Positions 1-9,016 of a DNA stretch of 64,000 nt are shown in pieces. Position 1 is the stretch's first letter, and each line of letters opens with the position of its first letter. Source of the DNA: 21-14-0-10-47-8 sp966211455 (GTDB lineage Bacteria; Bdellovibrionota; Bdellovibrionia; Bdellovibrionales; Bdellovibrionaceae); contig CBIHNI010000003.1 in assembly GCA_966211455.1 (NCBI GenBank), positions 1 through 64,000 of the forward strand, written 5' to 3'. Both the position numbers and the translations under genes were made by a program. The notes under the pieces were generated by a model that ran no database searches, was not told the DNA's origin, and worked only from the letters and a program-made list of their open reading frames with translations.

Positions 1-1
1 G

Positions 2-151
2 GGACGAGACTACAAGAATGGAATTTCTTATTTAAAACTCAACCAAAAAGAAGCTTGCCGGGAAATCAAACGCGAAGAAACTCAAGAAACGCAGCCTAGA
101 AAAAGGAATTTAGCTCGCGTAGAAGATCGTCTGCCAAGAATCTCCACTTAA
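2..151 (+). CDS. 3' end of an unidentified gene (partial)
   Basis: The reading frame beginning at base 2 is open from the left edge to a TAA at 149-151. It encodes 49 residues rich in Lys, Arg and Glu (begins GRDYKNGISYLKLNQ). Frame 1 stops earlier. Composition resembles the neighbouring coding regions, but the fragment is too short to assign a family. It may be the C-terminus of a nucleic-acid-binding or transposase-like protein, which is a guess. The stretch from 152 to 440 holds no convincing gene, only a hexamer repeat and presumably the promoter of the next gene. Confidence 0.4.
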   Translation, partial: GRDYKNGISYLKLNQKEACREIKREETQETQPRKRNLARVEDRLPRIST

Positions 152-258
152 TGCGGATCAAGCTCAACTTCAGTCCCGACTTCGTCTCCATTCCCAAGGC
201 GAACTAGTGCTCCCGAACCGTGGCCCGCCCCCGTTCCTGGGCCGCCGATCTTTAGACG

Positions 259-288
259 CATCTCCATCTCCATCTCCATCTCCATCCC
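259..288. repeat. CATCTC hexamer tandem repeat
   Basis: Four perfect head-to-tail copies of CATCTC are followed by a fifth, CATCCC. The repeat lies in the 289-nt non-coding stretch before the gene at 441. On the minus strand it reads as Gly-Asp repeats inside an ORF that I judge spurious. Such short repeats can vary in copy number by slippage. Confidence 0.85.
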
Positions 289-440
289 CAGTGCGGACCT
301 CAACCCCAAGCAAATCCCCGACAACGAAAACTGACTGATCGCAGCGAACTTTCATCCGGTTTTCATTTCCTGAACTTATTTGACCCGTTTGCGGGGACAT
401 GAAAATGTAGGCGCATTCAACCCCGAAAAAGGAGACACTC

Positions 441-860
441 ATGAAAAAATTGACAGCTCTTGTTTGCTTGCTTGCACTTCCGGCATTTGCGCATATCGAA
501 AAAGGTGTGCACCAAGGCAAAACCGCGACGGGCGAGACTTGCACTTTGACCGCCGGCGATCAGACTTTTGTGAATAACACTCACCACCCACTGAACGAAC
601 GCATTACAGTCCAAGTCGGTGCTGACACTTTCGTTCTAGGCCATCCACCGGTCATCGATGCCGATAAAGGAATCGCTTACTTCAACCACGATCAATTCCA
701 AGCGATTCTTCCGAACAGCAAAGGCGCAAAAGCTTTGGTTGTTGAAATGATCCACACCGAAGAAAAAGAAGGTCCTGCTTCTTACACTTTGATCACTCAT
801 GATTGGACAACAGACACAGCCACAAAAGTCGTCTGCTCCGACCTGACTTTTGTAAAGTAA
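441..860 (+). CDS. Small exported protein of unknown function
   Basis: This gene encodes 139 residues. A classical Sec signal peptide (MKKLTALVCLLALPAFA) would be cut after about residue 18, releasing a periplasmic or extracellular protein of about 120 residues. The mature part is beta-rich by composition and has two cysteines, one near its start and one near its end, that could form a disulfide. The ATG follows AAAGGAG at good spacing. I do not recognise the family. It stands alone, with a GC-rich hairpin just after the stop. Confidence 0.8.
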   Translation: MKKLTALVCLLALPAFAHIEKGVHQGKTATGETCTLTAGDQTFVNNTHHPLNERITVQVGADTFVLGHPPVIDADKGIAYFNHDQFQAILPNSKGAKALVVEMIHTEEKEGPASYTLITHDWTTDTATKVVCSDLTFVK

Positions 861-867
861 GAATTAA

Positions 868-889
868 GGCGCGGCATCAGACCCGCGCC
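868..889. terminator. Possible terminator hairpin
   Basis: GGCGCGG at 868-874 pairs with CCGCGCC at 883-889, eight bases after the stop of the small exported protein. No T-run follows, so intrinsic termination is uncertain. It also lies beyond the end of the minus-strand gene that stops at 969 and could serve both. Confidence 0.4.
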
Positions 890-968
890 AATATCGACCT
901 CGGCGCTCTACGGCCGCCGCTGCAAACGCACGGCGGGCCCAGATAAGCCGACAATCAGATGTGAATCT

Positions 969-3068
969 TTAACGGCCCTTGCTTTTTGATTTTTGCTGGG
1001 CCCGTTCTTCGGCTCGCTGGCGCTCTTTGGCTTCGGACTCGGTGCGAAGGGTATCGACCCGGCGCTGGATGTCGGCCTCTTGCTCTTTTTTCATTCGAAC
1101 ACTGCGATCTTCGCGAATTTTCTCTTCACATTTGGATCGCTCGTCTCCGCTGAGACGAGCACATTTCTGCCGCCCCAGGCAATCCATCTTCGCCTCGTCA
1201 GACGAGACCCCTTCACAGCGGACCGAATCTTCGACCGCTTGCAAACATTCAGCCTTCGCCTCGCCCGCGCTTTCACAGCTCAGTTTTTTCTTACAAAGCT
1301 CTCGCTCTTTATCATCGCGCTGACGACACTTCTCTTCTCGCTCCGGGCCACCCATCACCTCACCCATCACCACACTTCGTCCGATACTCATCGGCATCAA
1401 GTTCATCATCACATGCATCACGCAGTTCGGGTCGAGCGCCTCGTTCCCCACAAGCTTTGTGTATTCACGATTCTGACAAGCCGGAGTCGACTCTGGGTCC
1501 AGCGATATATCCGGGAACATTTCATAGGTGTGATCGTCCACCTGGACCGTAAAGCCGGTTTCTTGCGGAAGCTTCTTACCTGTATCCAAAAGCTGCATCT
1601 GCCGCTGCGGATTCGACTCGATCATTTTCTGCACTTGCATGGTCTTGTTCGAGACGCCAGGAATTGGCGTCTTCAAACATGAGCTGATGATGTCACGGCT
1701 CATCAGAGGCAACGCCATCGCCAAGGCACCCGTTGAAAGGGCACCTTTTGCTTCGGCGTAAGCTTCGCGCAGAACCATCTGGCCTTCGGCCTTCTTGGAT
1801 GCGTTGCCAACGAAATTTTCCGCTTCTCGGGCATACTTTGATGTCACCGTGGCCGTGCGTGCCGATTCGGCACCGACGCTAAAGGTGCCCGAGTTTTTGG
1901 GAAGAAAGATCATATAGATTTGCGGGGCTTTCCGTGCCGTCCAAAGCCCCAGGTACTTCAACCCGTTGATCAATTTACCCGCGGCCACAGCTTCGGCTCC
2001 GAACTCGGCGATACCCGAGACCATATTCAAACGCTGTGCCCATTTGTCGCTTTCGTGTGATGACAAAACGCAGGCGGCCCCACTGGAAAGCTTTTTCTGC
2101 GACTCGGGATCCAAAAGACTTCGGTACTGGCGATCCAGCAGTCCATGGGCTTTCATCGACTGTTCCAGCGTTTCATCCGCGTAAAGAAAGTCTTTCAGGC
2201 CATCGCTGAAATCCGAGCCCTTTTGCAAAGTGCTTTCGATATCATCACTGATCAGACCGCGCATAGAGCGGATGTGATTCAATTCCTTTTTCAAATCTTT
2301 ATCAAAAGCACGCGCCGCCGGACTGGCTTGCAAGTCCAGATCCAACTTGAGACCGGATAGATTCTGCATATCCATTTTTCGAATATCATCATCAGTAATA
2401 GGCTTTCCCGTCGAAGTCTTGGTGATCAGATTGCGATGCTGATCCACCACCGAAAACAGGCTTTTATTGCTGATGATCGGAAGCGCGTGCTCGAAAATTT
2501 CCGAGGCGATCCTCAAGGACCCCATTTTTTCTTCGTTCAGACAAAGGGCCTTTTCCTCTTTCGAAAGCGCTGGGATCTGATTTCTACCATAGGTAACGGT
2601 CTTGCGCCAATCTTCGTAAGCTTGTTCCAAAGACTTGGCCGCCAAATCCTTTTCGGGAATGTACTTTAAGGCCTTATTCTGACAATCATCTAACATCAGT
2701 TTCGCTTTGCGAGCCCCCAACCAGGCCATCACCAAAATCCCGTTCCAGTCTTTCCATTTGTCGGGATGTTCTTGCAACTTGCCGATGGTTTGATAGACGC
2801 AGGCATTTTTCAAAAGCTGATCCCGCGCGGCCATTTCATAGACGCCCTTACGGTACAAGTCGGCCGAGTTCACCATCGTGAAAGCCTCAATGGGATTTTT
2901 TCCAACACAAGTGATGCCAGATTTTTTCAAATCATCACGTGTGACATCTCCGCACCGTAAGCCACTTTCAATTTGCATGCGAATGGATCCGGATAGATAG
3001 TTCACGGCCTTTGCTTCAAAAAGCCAAAAGGCATTTGGTATCAAAATGAGAAACATCCCAATCCGCAT
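969..3068 (-). CDS. Large exported protein with charged Cys-containing C-terminal helix
   Basis: The protein is 699 residues. A hydrophobic N-terminus (MFLILIPNAFWLFEAKA) resembles a signal peptide. An in-frame ATG five codons in, preceded by GGG, is an alternative start. The central region is mostly helical by composition, with scattered cysteines. The last 130 residues are extremely rich in Glu, Lys, Arg and Gln with about a dozen cysteines, suggesting a long disulfide-linked or coiled-coil tail. I do not recognise the family. It is transcribed divergently from the four-paralogue cluster, with about 205 bases between the starts for both promoters. Confidence 0.75.
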   Translation of the reverse strand: MRIGMFLILIPNAFWLFEAKAVNYLSGSIRMQIESGLRCGDVTRDDLKKSGITCVGKNPIEAFTMVNSADLYRKGVYEMAARDQLLKNACVYQTIGKLQEHPDKWKDWNGILVMAWLGARKAKLMLDDCQNKALKYIPEKDLAAKSLEQAYEDWRKTVTYGRNQIPALSKEEKALCLNEEKMGSLRIASEIFEHALPIISNKSLFSVVDQHRNLITKTSTGKPITDDDIRKMDMQNLSGLKLDLDLQASPAARAFDKDLKKELNHIRSMRGLISDDIESTLQKGSDFSDGLKDFLYADETLEQSMKAHGLLDRQYRSLLDPESQKKLSSGAACVLSSHESDKWAQRLNMVSGIAEFGAEAVAAGKLINGLKYLGLWTARKAPQIYMIFLPKNSGTFSVGAESARTATVTSKYAREAENFVGNASKKAEGQMVLREAYAEAKGALSTGALAMALPLMSRDIISSCLKTPIPGVSNKTMQVQKMIESNPQRQMQLLDTGKKLPQETGFTVQVDDHTYEMFPDISLDPESTPACQNREYTKLVGNEALDPNCVMHVMMNLMPMSIGRSVVMGEVMGGPEREEKCRQRDDKERELCKKKLSCESAGEAKAECLQAVEDSVRCEGVSSDEAKMDCLGRQKCARLSGDERSKCEEKIREDRSVRMKKEQEADIQRRVDTLRTESEAKERQRAEERAQQKSKSKGR

Positions 3069-3273
3069 GATTTCATTTCGGATTTTTCAGGCTTATGGTG
3101 CATGCGACCATGGGCCAGAAGCCGATCTCGCGGCCCACAAATGCTGTAGAAATCCTAAGCACCTGTCAGCAATCGTTTCGACACTGTTTCATTCTCAAAC
3201 TGTCAATTTCATCCTCTTCCAAAACAGATGGCACGAACCGTGAACTTTCAATACATAGGAAGGAAGATTCAAA

Positions 3274-4278
3274 ATGAGACACTTAAACGCGGTGGCTGCG
3301 ACAATGCTGATTCTGATTTCAAGTCTAAGCACGAAGGCCGGTGTTTTCTCATTTTCAAAGGACACGAAATCTCAGGCTGATGGCTTAACCAGCGTCAAGT
3401 CATCCGCTGAAGGAAAACGTTCGTGGGAGTCTCTGCAATCCGTGATGCTCGACGCCCATCGCAATCCCAACAATTTCAAACTGCAGGCCCTGCAAGCGAA
3501 CTCGGTCAAGTCGATCGGCGTGCTTGAGGTGACTCCGAATTCGACCCTGGCTCATTTCGCCCAAAGCGATGCGGTCGGAAACACCGTTCATTCGGATTTT
3601 AAAATTCCCCGCCTTTCAGATGCCGCCGAAGTGGACGTGATTCCGTCACGTACCACTTTCACGGAAGCAAGCCCAAGCTCTGGCCAGAAAGGTGTCGTCG
3701 TCACACGCCAGGTGGGCCACACCATCAATGACGAAATTCAGGTCGAGCAAGGCCTGACCACGCAGAACATTGATGGCGCCGGCTGGCGCGTGCAGACAAT
3801 GTCGCGACAGTCACGAAATGGCGCCATCGAATCCGCGTTCGAGCACTCGTACACGAAAATGGCAAACAAGCCCGGAGCCCGAAATCTTTTGGTCGTCACA
3901 CTCAGACCGAAACACTCGATCGCCACCGAGAAAGTTTTGGATCTCGCTCAGTTCAAAGGAACGGTGATTCATTGGGAAACAAAGCATCTCGATAAGAAAA
4001 CAGAGCTCACCGTTTACGCCGTCGAAAAAGGCGAAGTTTACTCTTACACGGTGTCTTTGGATCACACAAAGAATCGAGCGGATCTGAATAATTTTGAAGC
4101 CGTCGCCACCATTCGGAAAAATCGCACTCCGCTGAGCGAAGGCGAAATTATGAAACAAGGCTTTCGCGCTGATCACGTCGAATACGTGGCAAGCAAAAAC
4201 TCTGTTGATGGATCTGGCATTCGGGGCTTGCAGGTCCAGCGAGCTCAACCCGCAGCCAATGATCGGGGTGCGAATTAA
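3274..4278 (+). CDS. Exported paralogue 1 of a four-gene tandem family
   Basis: This gene encodes 334 residues with a signal peptide (ISSLSTKA, cut near residue 22). Features shared with the next three genes are a middle strand of the type xVxGxxWRVQ and a C-terminal block like LSEGEIMKQG, then AxxVEY and finally GIRGLQVQ. The mature protein is beta-rich with few cysteines. An AGGAAG site precedes the ATG. It is first in a run of four co-directional genes spaced by 6, 0 and about 175 bases. No known family was recognised. Paralogy is inferred from the shared C-terminal motif and similar lengths. Confidence 0.8.
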   Translation: MRHLNAVAATMLILISSLSTKAGVFSFSKDTKSQADGLTSVKSSAEGKRSWESLQSVMLDAHRNPNNFKLQALQANSVKSIGVLEVTPNSTLAHFAQSDAVGNTVHSDFKIPRLSDAAEVDVIPSRTTFTEASPSSGQKGVVVTRQVGHTINDEIQVEQGLTTQNIDGAGWRVQTMSRQSRNGAIESAFEHSYTKMANKPGARNLLVVTLRPKHSIATEKVLDLAQFKGTVIHWETKHLDKKTELTVYAVEKGEVYSYTVSLDHTKNRADLNNFEAVATIRKNRTPLSEGEIMKQGFRADHVEYVASKNSVDGSGIRGLQVQRAQPAANDRGAN

Positions 4279-4284
4279 ATCCGT

Positions 4285-5343
4285 ATGCCGATAAGACAAA
4301 AACTTCTTTATTTTAACGCCATCGCCTTGATTTTTGTTTTTACAGAAGCTGTGATGGCACAAGGAAAACCGACGCTGGCAACCGTTCGAAACTCGGCCCT
4401 GCCAACGGCCCAAGTGCCCCTATTATCCGAAGTTCGCAATCTGCCAGTGGCCGAACGCAATCAGGTCCCTGAAGCCAGAAGCAAATTGCCGCCGGAACTG
4501 CGAATCGTTCCCGTTCATGAATGGCCCCAGTTGAAAGAGCTTCCCATTTCAAATGATCTGTTACGTCTAGAATCCAGCGGTCAGCGGAAGGCAAAGATGG
4601 TTGCCGTGTTTGAACCTCATCACACCAGTCAATCCGAAGGCAATTTCAATTCCGGACAAATCCGTTTCGCCAGCCAAGAAGCCGACGGGAAAGTGGTTGA
4701 AGGTCTTTTCGAAGTTCCCCCACTTGATAGCAGGACATCGATGCTTGCGAACTCTTTGACCACCATTGCCGATGGTGGGAATTTCGGCATCCAAATCAGC
4801 CGCACGGTTCACAAGAATCACACTTACGTCACCATGGTGGATGGTCTGACGGCGATGGCGGTCGATGGATATACCTATCGTGCTCGCAAATCCTTGCTTC
4901 AATACGCCGAAAATAAAAAATCGGACCCTGCCGTCAATATTCTTCTTTATCCCAAATCAAACAGCCAGCCCGAATTGCTATCCGTTAGCCTGCAACATGG
5001 GACAAATCGCATTGAAGCGAAAATCCACACCAGCGCCTTTGACGGAAAGGTCATCGATTTTTCTGTCAAACAAGGCGCGCGCGGCCCTGAACTTTTCGTG
5101 ATCACCGCCCGGGACGGAGTCGTCTCGCAAAGCAAAGTGACATTCGAGAAAATGGATCCCCGCGCCGCCGATCGCAACATATCACAACAGTACAAATACA
5201 AAATCAGCGAAACGCATTCGATCTACAGCCCCAATCTTTTGGCTGAAAGAATTGAATACTCGGCAACAGAGCAGGCCGCGTCCACCCGGGGTCTGCTTAT
5301 CAAAACAGGCTCAGCCAAAGCAGAAACCGCAGGAGCAAAGTAA
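4285..5343 (+). CDS. Exported paralogue 2 of the tandem family
   Basis: This gene encodes 352 residues and starts six bases after paralogue 1, so the two are almost certainly co-transcribed. The N-terminus (LLYFNAIALIFVFTEAVMAQ) is a signal peptide. The family C-terminus is present as NLLAERIEYS followed by TRGLLIKTG. The middle contains the family strand (AVDGYTYRARK). A run of roughly 60 residues after the signal peptide, with repeated VRN/LP-type segments, is specific to this copy. Function unknown. Confidence 0.8.
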   Translation: MPIRQKLLYFNAIALIFVFTEAVMAQGKPTLATVRNSALPTAQVPLLSEVRNLPVAERNQVPEARSKLPPELRIVPVHEWPQLKELPISNDLLRLESSGQRKAKMVAVFEPHHTSQSEGNFNSGQIRFASQEADGKVVEGLFEVPPLDSRTSMLANSLTTIADGGNFGIQISRTVHKNHTYVTMVDGLTAMAVDGYTYRARKSLLQYAENKKSDPAVNILLYPKSNSQPELLSVSLQHGTNRIEAKIHTSAFDGKVIDFSVKQGARGPELFVITARDGVVSQSKVTFEKMDPRAADRNISQQYKYKISETHSIYSPNLLAERIEYSATEQAASTRGLLIKTGSAKAETAGAK

Positions 5344-6291
5344 ATGGAGTTGTCGAAAATTTTTCTGCCTTTCTTTTTGTTTTCCGGTTTAGCGGCCCAA
5401 GCGGCGAATATCCAAAAACCTTCCTCTTTCGGTATCGCGCGCGAGATCATCTCTGACGAAGCCATGCCCTTAGGCCAACGCGCCTGGCGCGAAATCGGCG
5501 AGGCCGCCTCGATGACAATCGAAGGCGCCTCGAAAACTTTGATTCATTCCAGACAGCGGGCCATCTTGGATTCCAACAACGGCTTCACCACGGGCCATGT
5601 GTTTCAAGTTTCAAAAAATACGAATGGCGATGTCACCGAATCGGCCTTCGCCTTGGATAAATCTCATCTACCCACCATGCACGCAGATCTGTTTGACGGC
5701 GGTCCTGAAAAGGGATTGATCGTTTCCCGCGAAAGCATCTTACCTTCCATGGGGGTGTTGAGAGAAGATCGCGGTTACGACACGATCACCGTCAATAACC
5801 AGACGTGGCGGGTCCTGCGGTATTCGCAGGATCAAATCAAACTGGGCACTTTCACCACCGGCTTAGCCAAGGTCACCCAACGCCCGGCCGAAGGTTCAAA
5901 ACCGGCACGCTTTGAGATCGAAGCCGGTCCTTTTAAACACACTTTGAATACGTCCGAATTTCCGGGACAGGTTTTGAACTGGAAGGTCAAACAGGTCGAA
6001 AAAGATAAAAACACGGCTGTGGAAATGTCTTTTTGGACTTTAAATATGGGGCGCGTTTTCGAGCACAAGGTGACTTTAAGTCGCGATGAAAAAAAACCGG
6101 GCACCACCACCCAAGTCAAAATCCAACGTCTTCCAAACCCCTTGTCTGAGCACGCCATTCAAGAAGCCAATCTACTCGCCGACCGAACGACCTTTCTTGC
6201 CGCCGATTCGGTGACGGCAACGCGCGGTTTGCAAGTCTTGCGCAGCGATGGGACACCACGTCCGGCGGCGGCCAACGATGGCGCTCGTTAG
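5344..6291 (+). CDS. Exported paralogue 3 of the tandem family
   Basis: This gene encodes 315 residues. The ATG follows the TAA of paralogue 2 directly, which suggests translational coupling. The signal peptide is MELSKIFLPFFLFSGLAAQA. Family marks are TVNNQTWRVLRYS in the middle, then LSEHAIQEANLLADRT and TATRGLQVLRS at the C-terminus, which ends in a short Ala/Arg tail like that of paralogue 1. Function unknown. About 175 bases separate it from paralogue 4. Confidence 0.8.
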   Translation: MELSKIFLPFFLFSGLAAQAANIQKPSSFGIAREIISDEAMPLGQRAWREIGEAASMTIEGASKTLIHSRQRAILDSNNGFTTGHVFQVSKNTNGDVTESAFALDKSHLPTMHADLFDGGPEKGLIVSRESILPSMGVLREDRGYDTITVNNQTWRVLRYSQDQIKLGTFTTGLAKVTQRPAEGSKPARFEIEAGPFKHTLNTSEFPGQVLNWKVKQVEKDKNTAVEMSFWTLNMGRVFEHKVTLSRDEKKPGTTTQVKIQRLPNPLSEHAIQEANLLADRTTFLAADSVTATRGLQVLRSDGTPRPAAANDGAR

Positions 6292-6466
6292 GCCGTCAAA
6301 CTTGTCGACAGTCGTCGAGCCTTTCTTGATGCAAACTCGGAGATGCTTTCAGTTGAATTCTAAAACTCAACAAATCGAGTTTCATCGGCACAGACCGTGA
6401 AATAGTATAAAACAGCGGCCCGTCATCTCGGTTTCAACCCAATTGCTCATTCCTTCAGGAGATGAC

Positions 6467-7426
6467 ATGAAAAATTCCGTTTTCACCACTGCAGTTTTGA
6501 TAGCGCTTGTTTCCGCAAGTCACGCGGCCCCCCCTTCAGGCCTGAAACATCCGGTGGACGGGAAAAGATTGTGGCCGGCCGCAAAAGGAAACGTTGAAAT
6601 CTTAGCAAGGGACCCTGTTGTCAACTCGAACACTCGCAATATTGTACCGACCGAAGCTCGAAACACCGCGGTCACTTTGGTCGCCCACGTCACGGATTCC
6701 AGTCGCAGAATGATGATTGATGACTTTCGTGGTGGAGAAATCTATGCGACGACTCGGCATGCGAATGGGGACGTTTATCAAGGACATTATAATATTCCAC
6801 GTATCTCTGACAATGTTCGCCTCCTGCACGAAAAGACCGAGCTGGTACCGAACGGCCCCGAATCCTTTGTTTTAAATCGCTTCGTCGTTCACAACGGAAA
6901 AGAGACCCGCATTTCGGAATCCTTTGATACGGTCGAAGTGAATGGTCGAATTTACCGCCAGCGGACATCAATGAATCAAGCCGAAACGGCTCATCTCAAG
7001 GATCTCAGCATCAATGCAGTCCTGACCCCGAACAATTCACAAGGTCTTGGCGGCAAACTGTCATTCCAGCTGAAGAATGGAAAAGAAAGCATCGTGGCGG
7101 ATCTGCCTTTCTCTTCTTTGGGTCCAGATACGATCGTTTTAGATTATAATGTCTCTGCGGCTCTGCATGGTCCTTACGTGAATCTGACAACAATCAATAA
7201 GGAAGGCCGCATCGAAAGTGCAGCCTATACATTCGAAAAAATTCCGGGTTCCAACCAGTACCGTGTCAAACGCGATACTCACCCTCTCCAGATTTCACAG
7301 CTAACGGCCCGAACAAATGGTCTGATCGCCGAGCGCCTGGAATACCGCGAAGCTTCTCCCATCACCGAGCAAGCGACGCGCGGAATGCAGATCAACGGCG
7401 CGCGTGCCGCGACCGGTGCGAATTAA
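6467..7426 (+). CDS. Exported paralogue 4 of the tandem family
   Basis: This gene encodes 319 residues from the ATG at 6467, chosen because TCAGGAG lies seven to eight bases upstream and because the following residues form a signal peptide (MKNSVFTTAVLIALVSASHA). An upstream in-frame start at 6443 lacks both features. Family marks are EVNGRIYRQR, GLIAERLEYRE and ATRGMQING. The 175-base upstream gap may hold its own promoter. Function unknown. Confidence 0.8.
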   Translation: MKNSVFTTAVLIALVSASHAAPPSGLKHPVDGKRLWPAAKGNVEILARDPVVNSNTRNIVPTEARNTAVTLVAHVTDSSRRMMIDDFRGGEIYATTRHANGDVYQGHYNIPRISDNVRLLHEKTELVPNGPESFVLNRFVVHNGKETRISESFDTVEVNGRIYRQRTSMNQAETAHLKDLSINAVLTPNNSQGLGGKLSFQLKNGKESIVADLPFSSLGPDTIVLDYNVSAALHGPYVNLTTINKEGRIESAAYTFEKIPGSNQYRVKRDTHPLQISQLTARTNGLIAERLEYREASPITEQATRGMQINGARAATGAN

Positions 7427-7480
7427 TATTTCGAAACTGGACTCATCAACATGCGCAGACTTCGCTATGGTGGGGTCTGC

Positions 7481-8017
7481 ATGCAGTCGAAAAAAAATAT
7501 TCTTATTCTAGGTGCCGCCCTGATCGCTTTGATTCTGATCACGAGATCGGCGTTCTTTCAACACACGTCCTGCAATTACAAAGAACAAGAATTAAAGCTG
7601 GCACCGGAAATCGCCAATGCGAGGATCCGTTTTTATCATTCGGCCCTGATCGTGCACGGGGTCGACCGCGAATACCAATGTCTGCCTTATATGGGAACGA
7701 TCACCAGCAAGATCATCGATCCGTTAAGTTTACGCGCCTACCAGGAGCAAGTGATCGACGCGAAAATCGAAATCGTCAACACACCGACAAACATGGAACT
7801 GAGGCCGATCAAGCTGATGTCCGTCACAAAGCACGGTTTCTCGTCGATCGATTCTGGCAGCGGTCCCATTCTGCATTTGATTTTGACGGACGCTACGGGC
7901 CAAATTTTCGAGGTCGCAGCCCCGACCCTAGGGATCAACGAAGGCGACGAATTCCTGAAAGCGGTGAACGGCTCTCAAGAAACCATCCTTCGCCCCGAAA
8001 CAAAATTCACCGAATAA
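7481..8017 (+). CDS. Single-pass membrane-anchored protein, unknown function
   Basis: This gene encodes 178 residues from the ATG at 7481. An in-frame ATG at 7451 would put ten unlikely residues before the membrane segment. Residues 6-23 (ILILGAALIALILITRSA) form a transmembrane helix or uncleaved signal anchor with a short cytoplasmic N-terminus. The rest would lie in the periplasm and has two cysteines. It follows the four-paralogue cluster by about 55 bases and may belong to the same transcript. Family not recognised. It converges with the transposase-like gene. Confidence 0.7.
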   Translation: MQSKKNILILGAALIALILITRSAFFQHTSCNYKEQELKLAPEIANARIRFYHSALIVHGVDREYQCLPYMGTITSKIIDPLSLRAYQEQVIDAKIEIVNTPTNMELRPIKLMSVTKHGFSSIDSGSGPILHLILTDATGQIFEVAAPTLGINEGDEFLKAVNGSQETILRPETKFTE

Positions 8018-8025
8018 TTTCGACT

Positions 8026-8820
8026 TCACCTCCAAAGCCTCTCCCACTCTGTGGACGAGAGCCCCCGCAGCCTTCGCTTGCGGTATGGGATATCGCGCAG
8101 AGCCTCTTTCTCATTGAGCTGGATGTAGTCTCTAACCTGCAGCTGATCTCGGAAGGCTCGCACCACCCGCGTAAAAGGCCGGTATTTCCAGAGCTTTTGC
8201 AGCTTCGTCGCACTCGCCTTATCACCTCCTGATAACCCCTTCGCCACCTCACCAATCGGAGCCCCACAAGCTCCGCTAACCCCAAGACTTCTCTCAGCTT
8301 CCAAGCCTTCGCCTTCGACTGCGATCCCCCTTCCGGGGGTACCGGTCACGCGGGGGACCTTCGCTTCGGCTGAAGACCCAGTGGGGGTATCGGTCACAGC
8401 CAAGCTTTCGGCTTGCGTGACCGATACCCCCGCAGGGCTTTGGGTTTTGCAGACCGAGAGAAGCCCCTCTTTCTCGAATCTCTGCGCGATTTGTCCCGCG
8501 AGAACTCGAAAGAAGTGTTGGTACAAGGATCTTCTACTGGTGCGGATCAAAAGATGGATGTGGTCGTTCTGAATCGAAGCCTGCTCCACTTTGATAAAGA
8601 ACTTCACTGCGTATTTTTGGATTAAAAAATGAATGAGCTGAAATCTTCTCGACACTCGAAGACCGCCACGCACCCTCTCGCGATTGGCTTTTAGCACAAG
8701 ATGCAGGGACGCTTTTGTGGAAAGGGGCCTGGCTCCGCTGCCTGCTCGCAGCTGCCGAAGACTGCCGCCGTGTGAATAGCGATGTTTCCAGTGAATCTTT
8801 TGAAATGCAGTTTGCTTCAT
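8026..8820 (-). CDS. REP-associated tyrosine transposase (RAYT)-like protein with an insert
   Basis: The protein is 264 residues. The N-terminal part matches the Y1/IS200-type transposase fold of RAYTs: HGGSLRQLRAGSGARPLS, LHLVLKAN, then QNDHIHLLIR with the HUH histidines at 87 and 89. The C-terminal part has the helix WKYRPFTRVVRAFRD and RDYIQLNE, where Tyr232 is the likely nucleophile. Between them, residues about 122-205 are Gly/Ala/Pro/Thr-rich and look unlike the family. They are encoded by palindromic REP-like DNA. RAYTs cut and join REP palindromes. This one is a single copy with REP-like DNA beside its start. Whether the insert abolishes activity is unknown. Confidence 0.75.
   Translation of the reverse strand: MKQTAFQKIHWKHRYSHGGSLRQLRAGSGARPLSTKASLHLVLKANRERVRGGLRVSRRFQLIHFLIQKYAVKFFIKVEQASIQNDHIHLLIRTSRRSLYQHFFRVLAGQIAQRFEKEGLLSVCKTQSPAGVSVTQAESLAVTDTPTGSSAEAKVPRVTGTPGRGIAVEGEGLEAERSLGVSGACGAPIGEVAKGLSGGDKASATKLQKLWKYRPFTRVVRAFRDQLQVRDYIQLNEKEALRDIPYRKRRLRGLSSTEWERLWR
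8383..8431. repeat. REP-like palindrome inside the RAYT gene
   Basis: A perfect 15-base inverted repeat pairs GGGGGTATCGGTCAC at 8383-8397 with its complement at 8417-8431, around a 19-base loop that itself pairs AGCC with GGCT. Variant pieces (CGGGGGTACCGGTCAC) lie just to the left near 8333-8350. All fall within the part of the transposase gene that encodes its atypical insert. Confidence 0.85.
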
Positions 8821-8869
8821 GTGACCGATACCCCCGCAGGACTTCAGGAAAGCAAAAGGCTTGCGGGGG
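8821..8869. repeat. REP-like sequence next to the RAYT start codon
   Basis: GTGACCGATACCCCCGCAGG at 8821-8840 repeats the right arm of the internal palindrome at 8417-8431 and its continuation, and abuts the transposase start codon. Its CCCCCGCA (8831-8838) can pair with TGCGGGGG at 8862-8869. This is the usual placement of REP DNA beside a RAYT gene. Confidence 0.75.
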
Positions 8870-9016
8870 CGGGAACGAAACTAGAGGCGGAGGCGTGAGC
8901 TCGTGTCCGGATCGCGGATGGGAGAGGAAAGGCACCGTTGATTTGATAAAACACAAGCCTGTCGGCCCTCTGCGGCGTTGGACTTCGTGGGATTTCCTCT
9001 CTAGAATATTTCTCCC

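Noticed and set aside
170..544. Minus-strand frame with Gly-Asp repeats
   Set aside because: The Gly-Asp run is only the translated CATCTC repeat, and the frame overlaps the exported protein at 441 antisense.
993..1682. 229-codon plus-strand frame rich in His, Arg and Phe
   Set aside because: It mirrors the charged C-terminus of the 699-residue minus-strand gene in the opposite frame and has no start signals.
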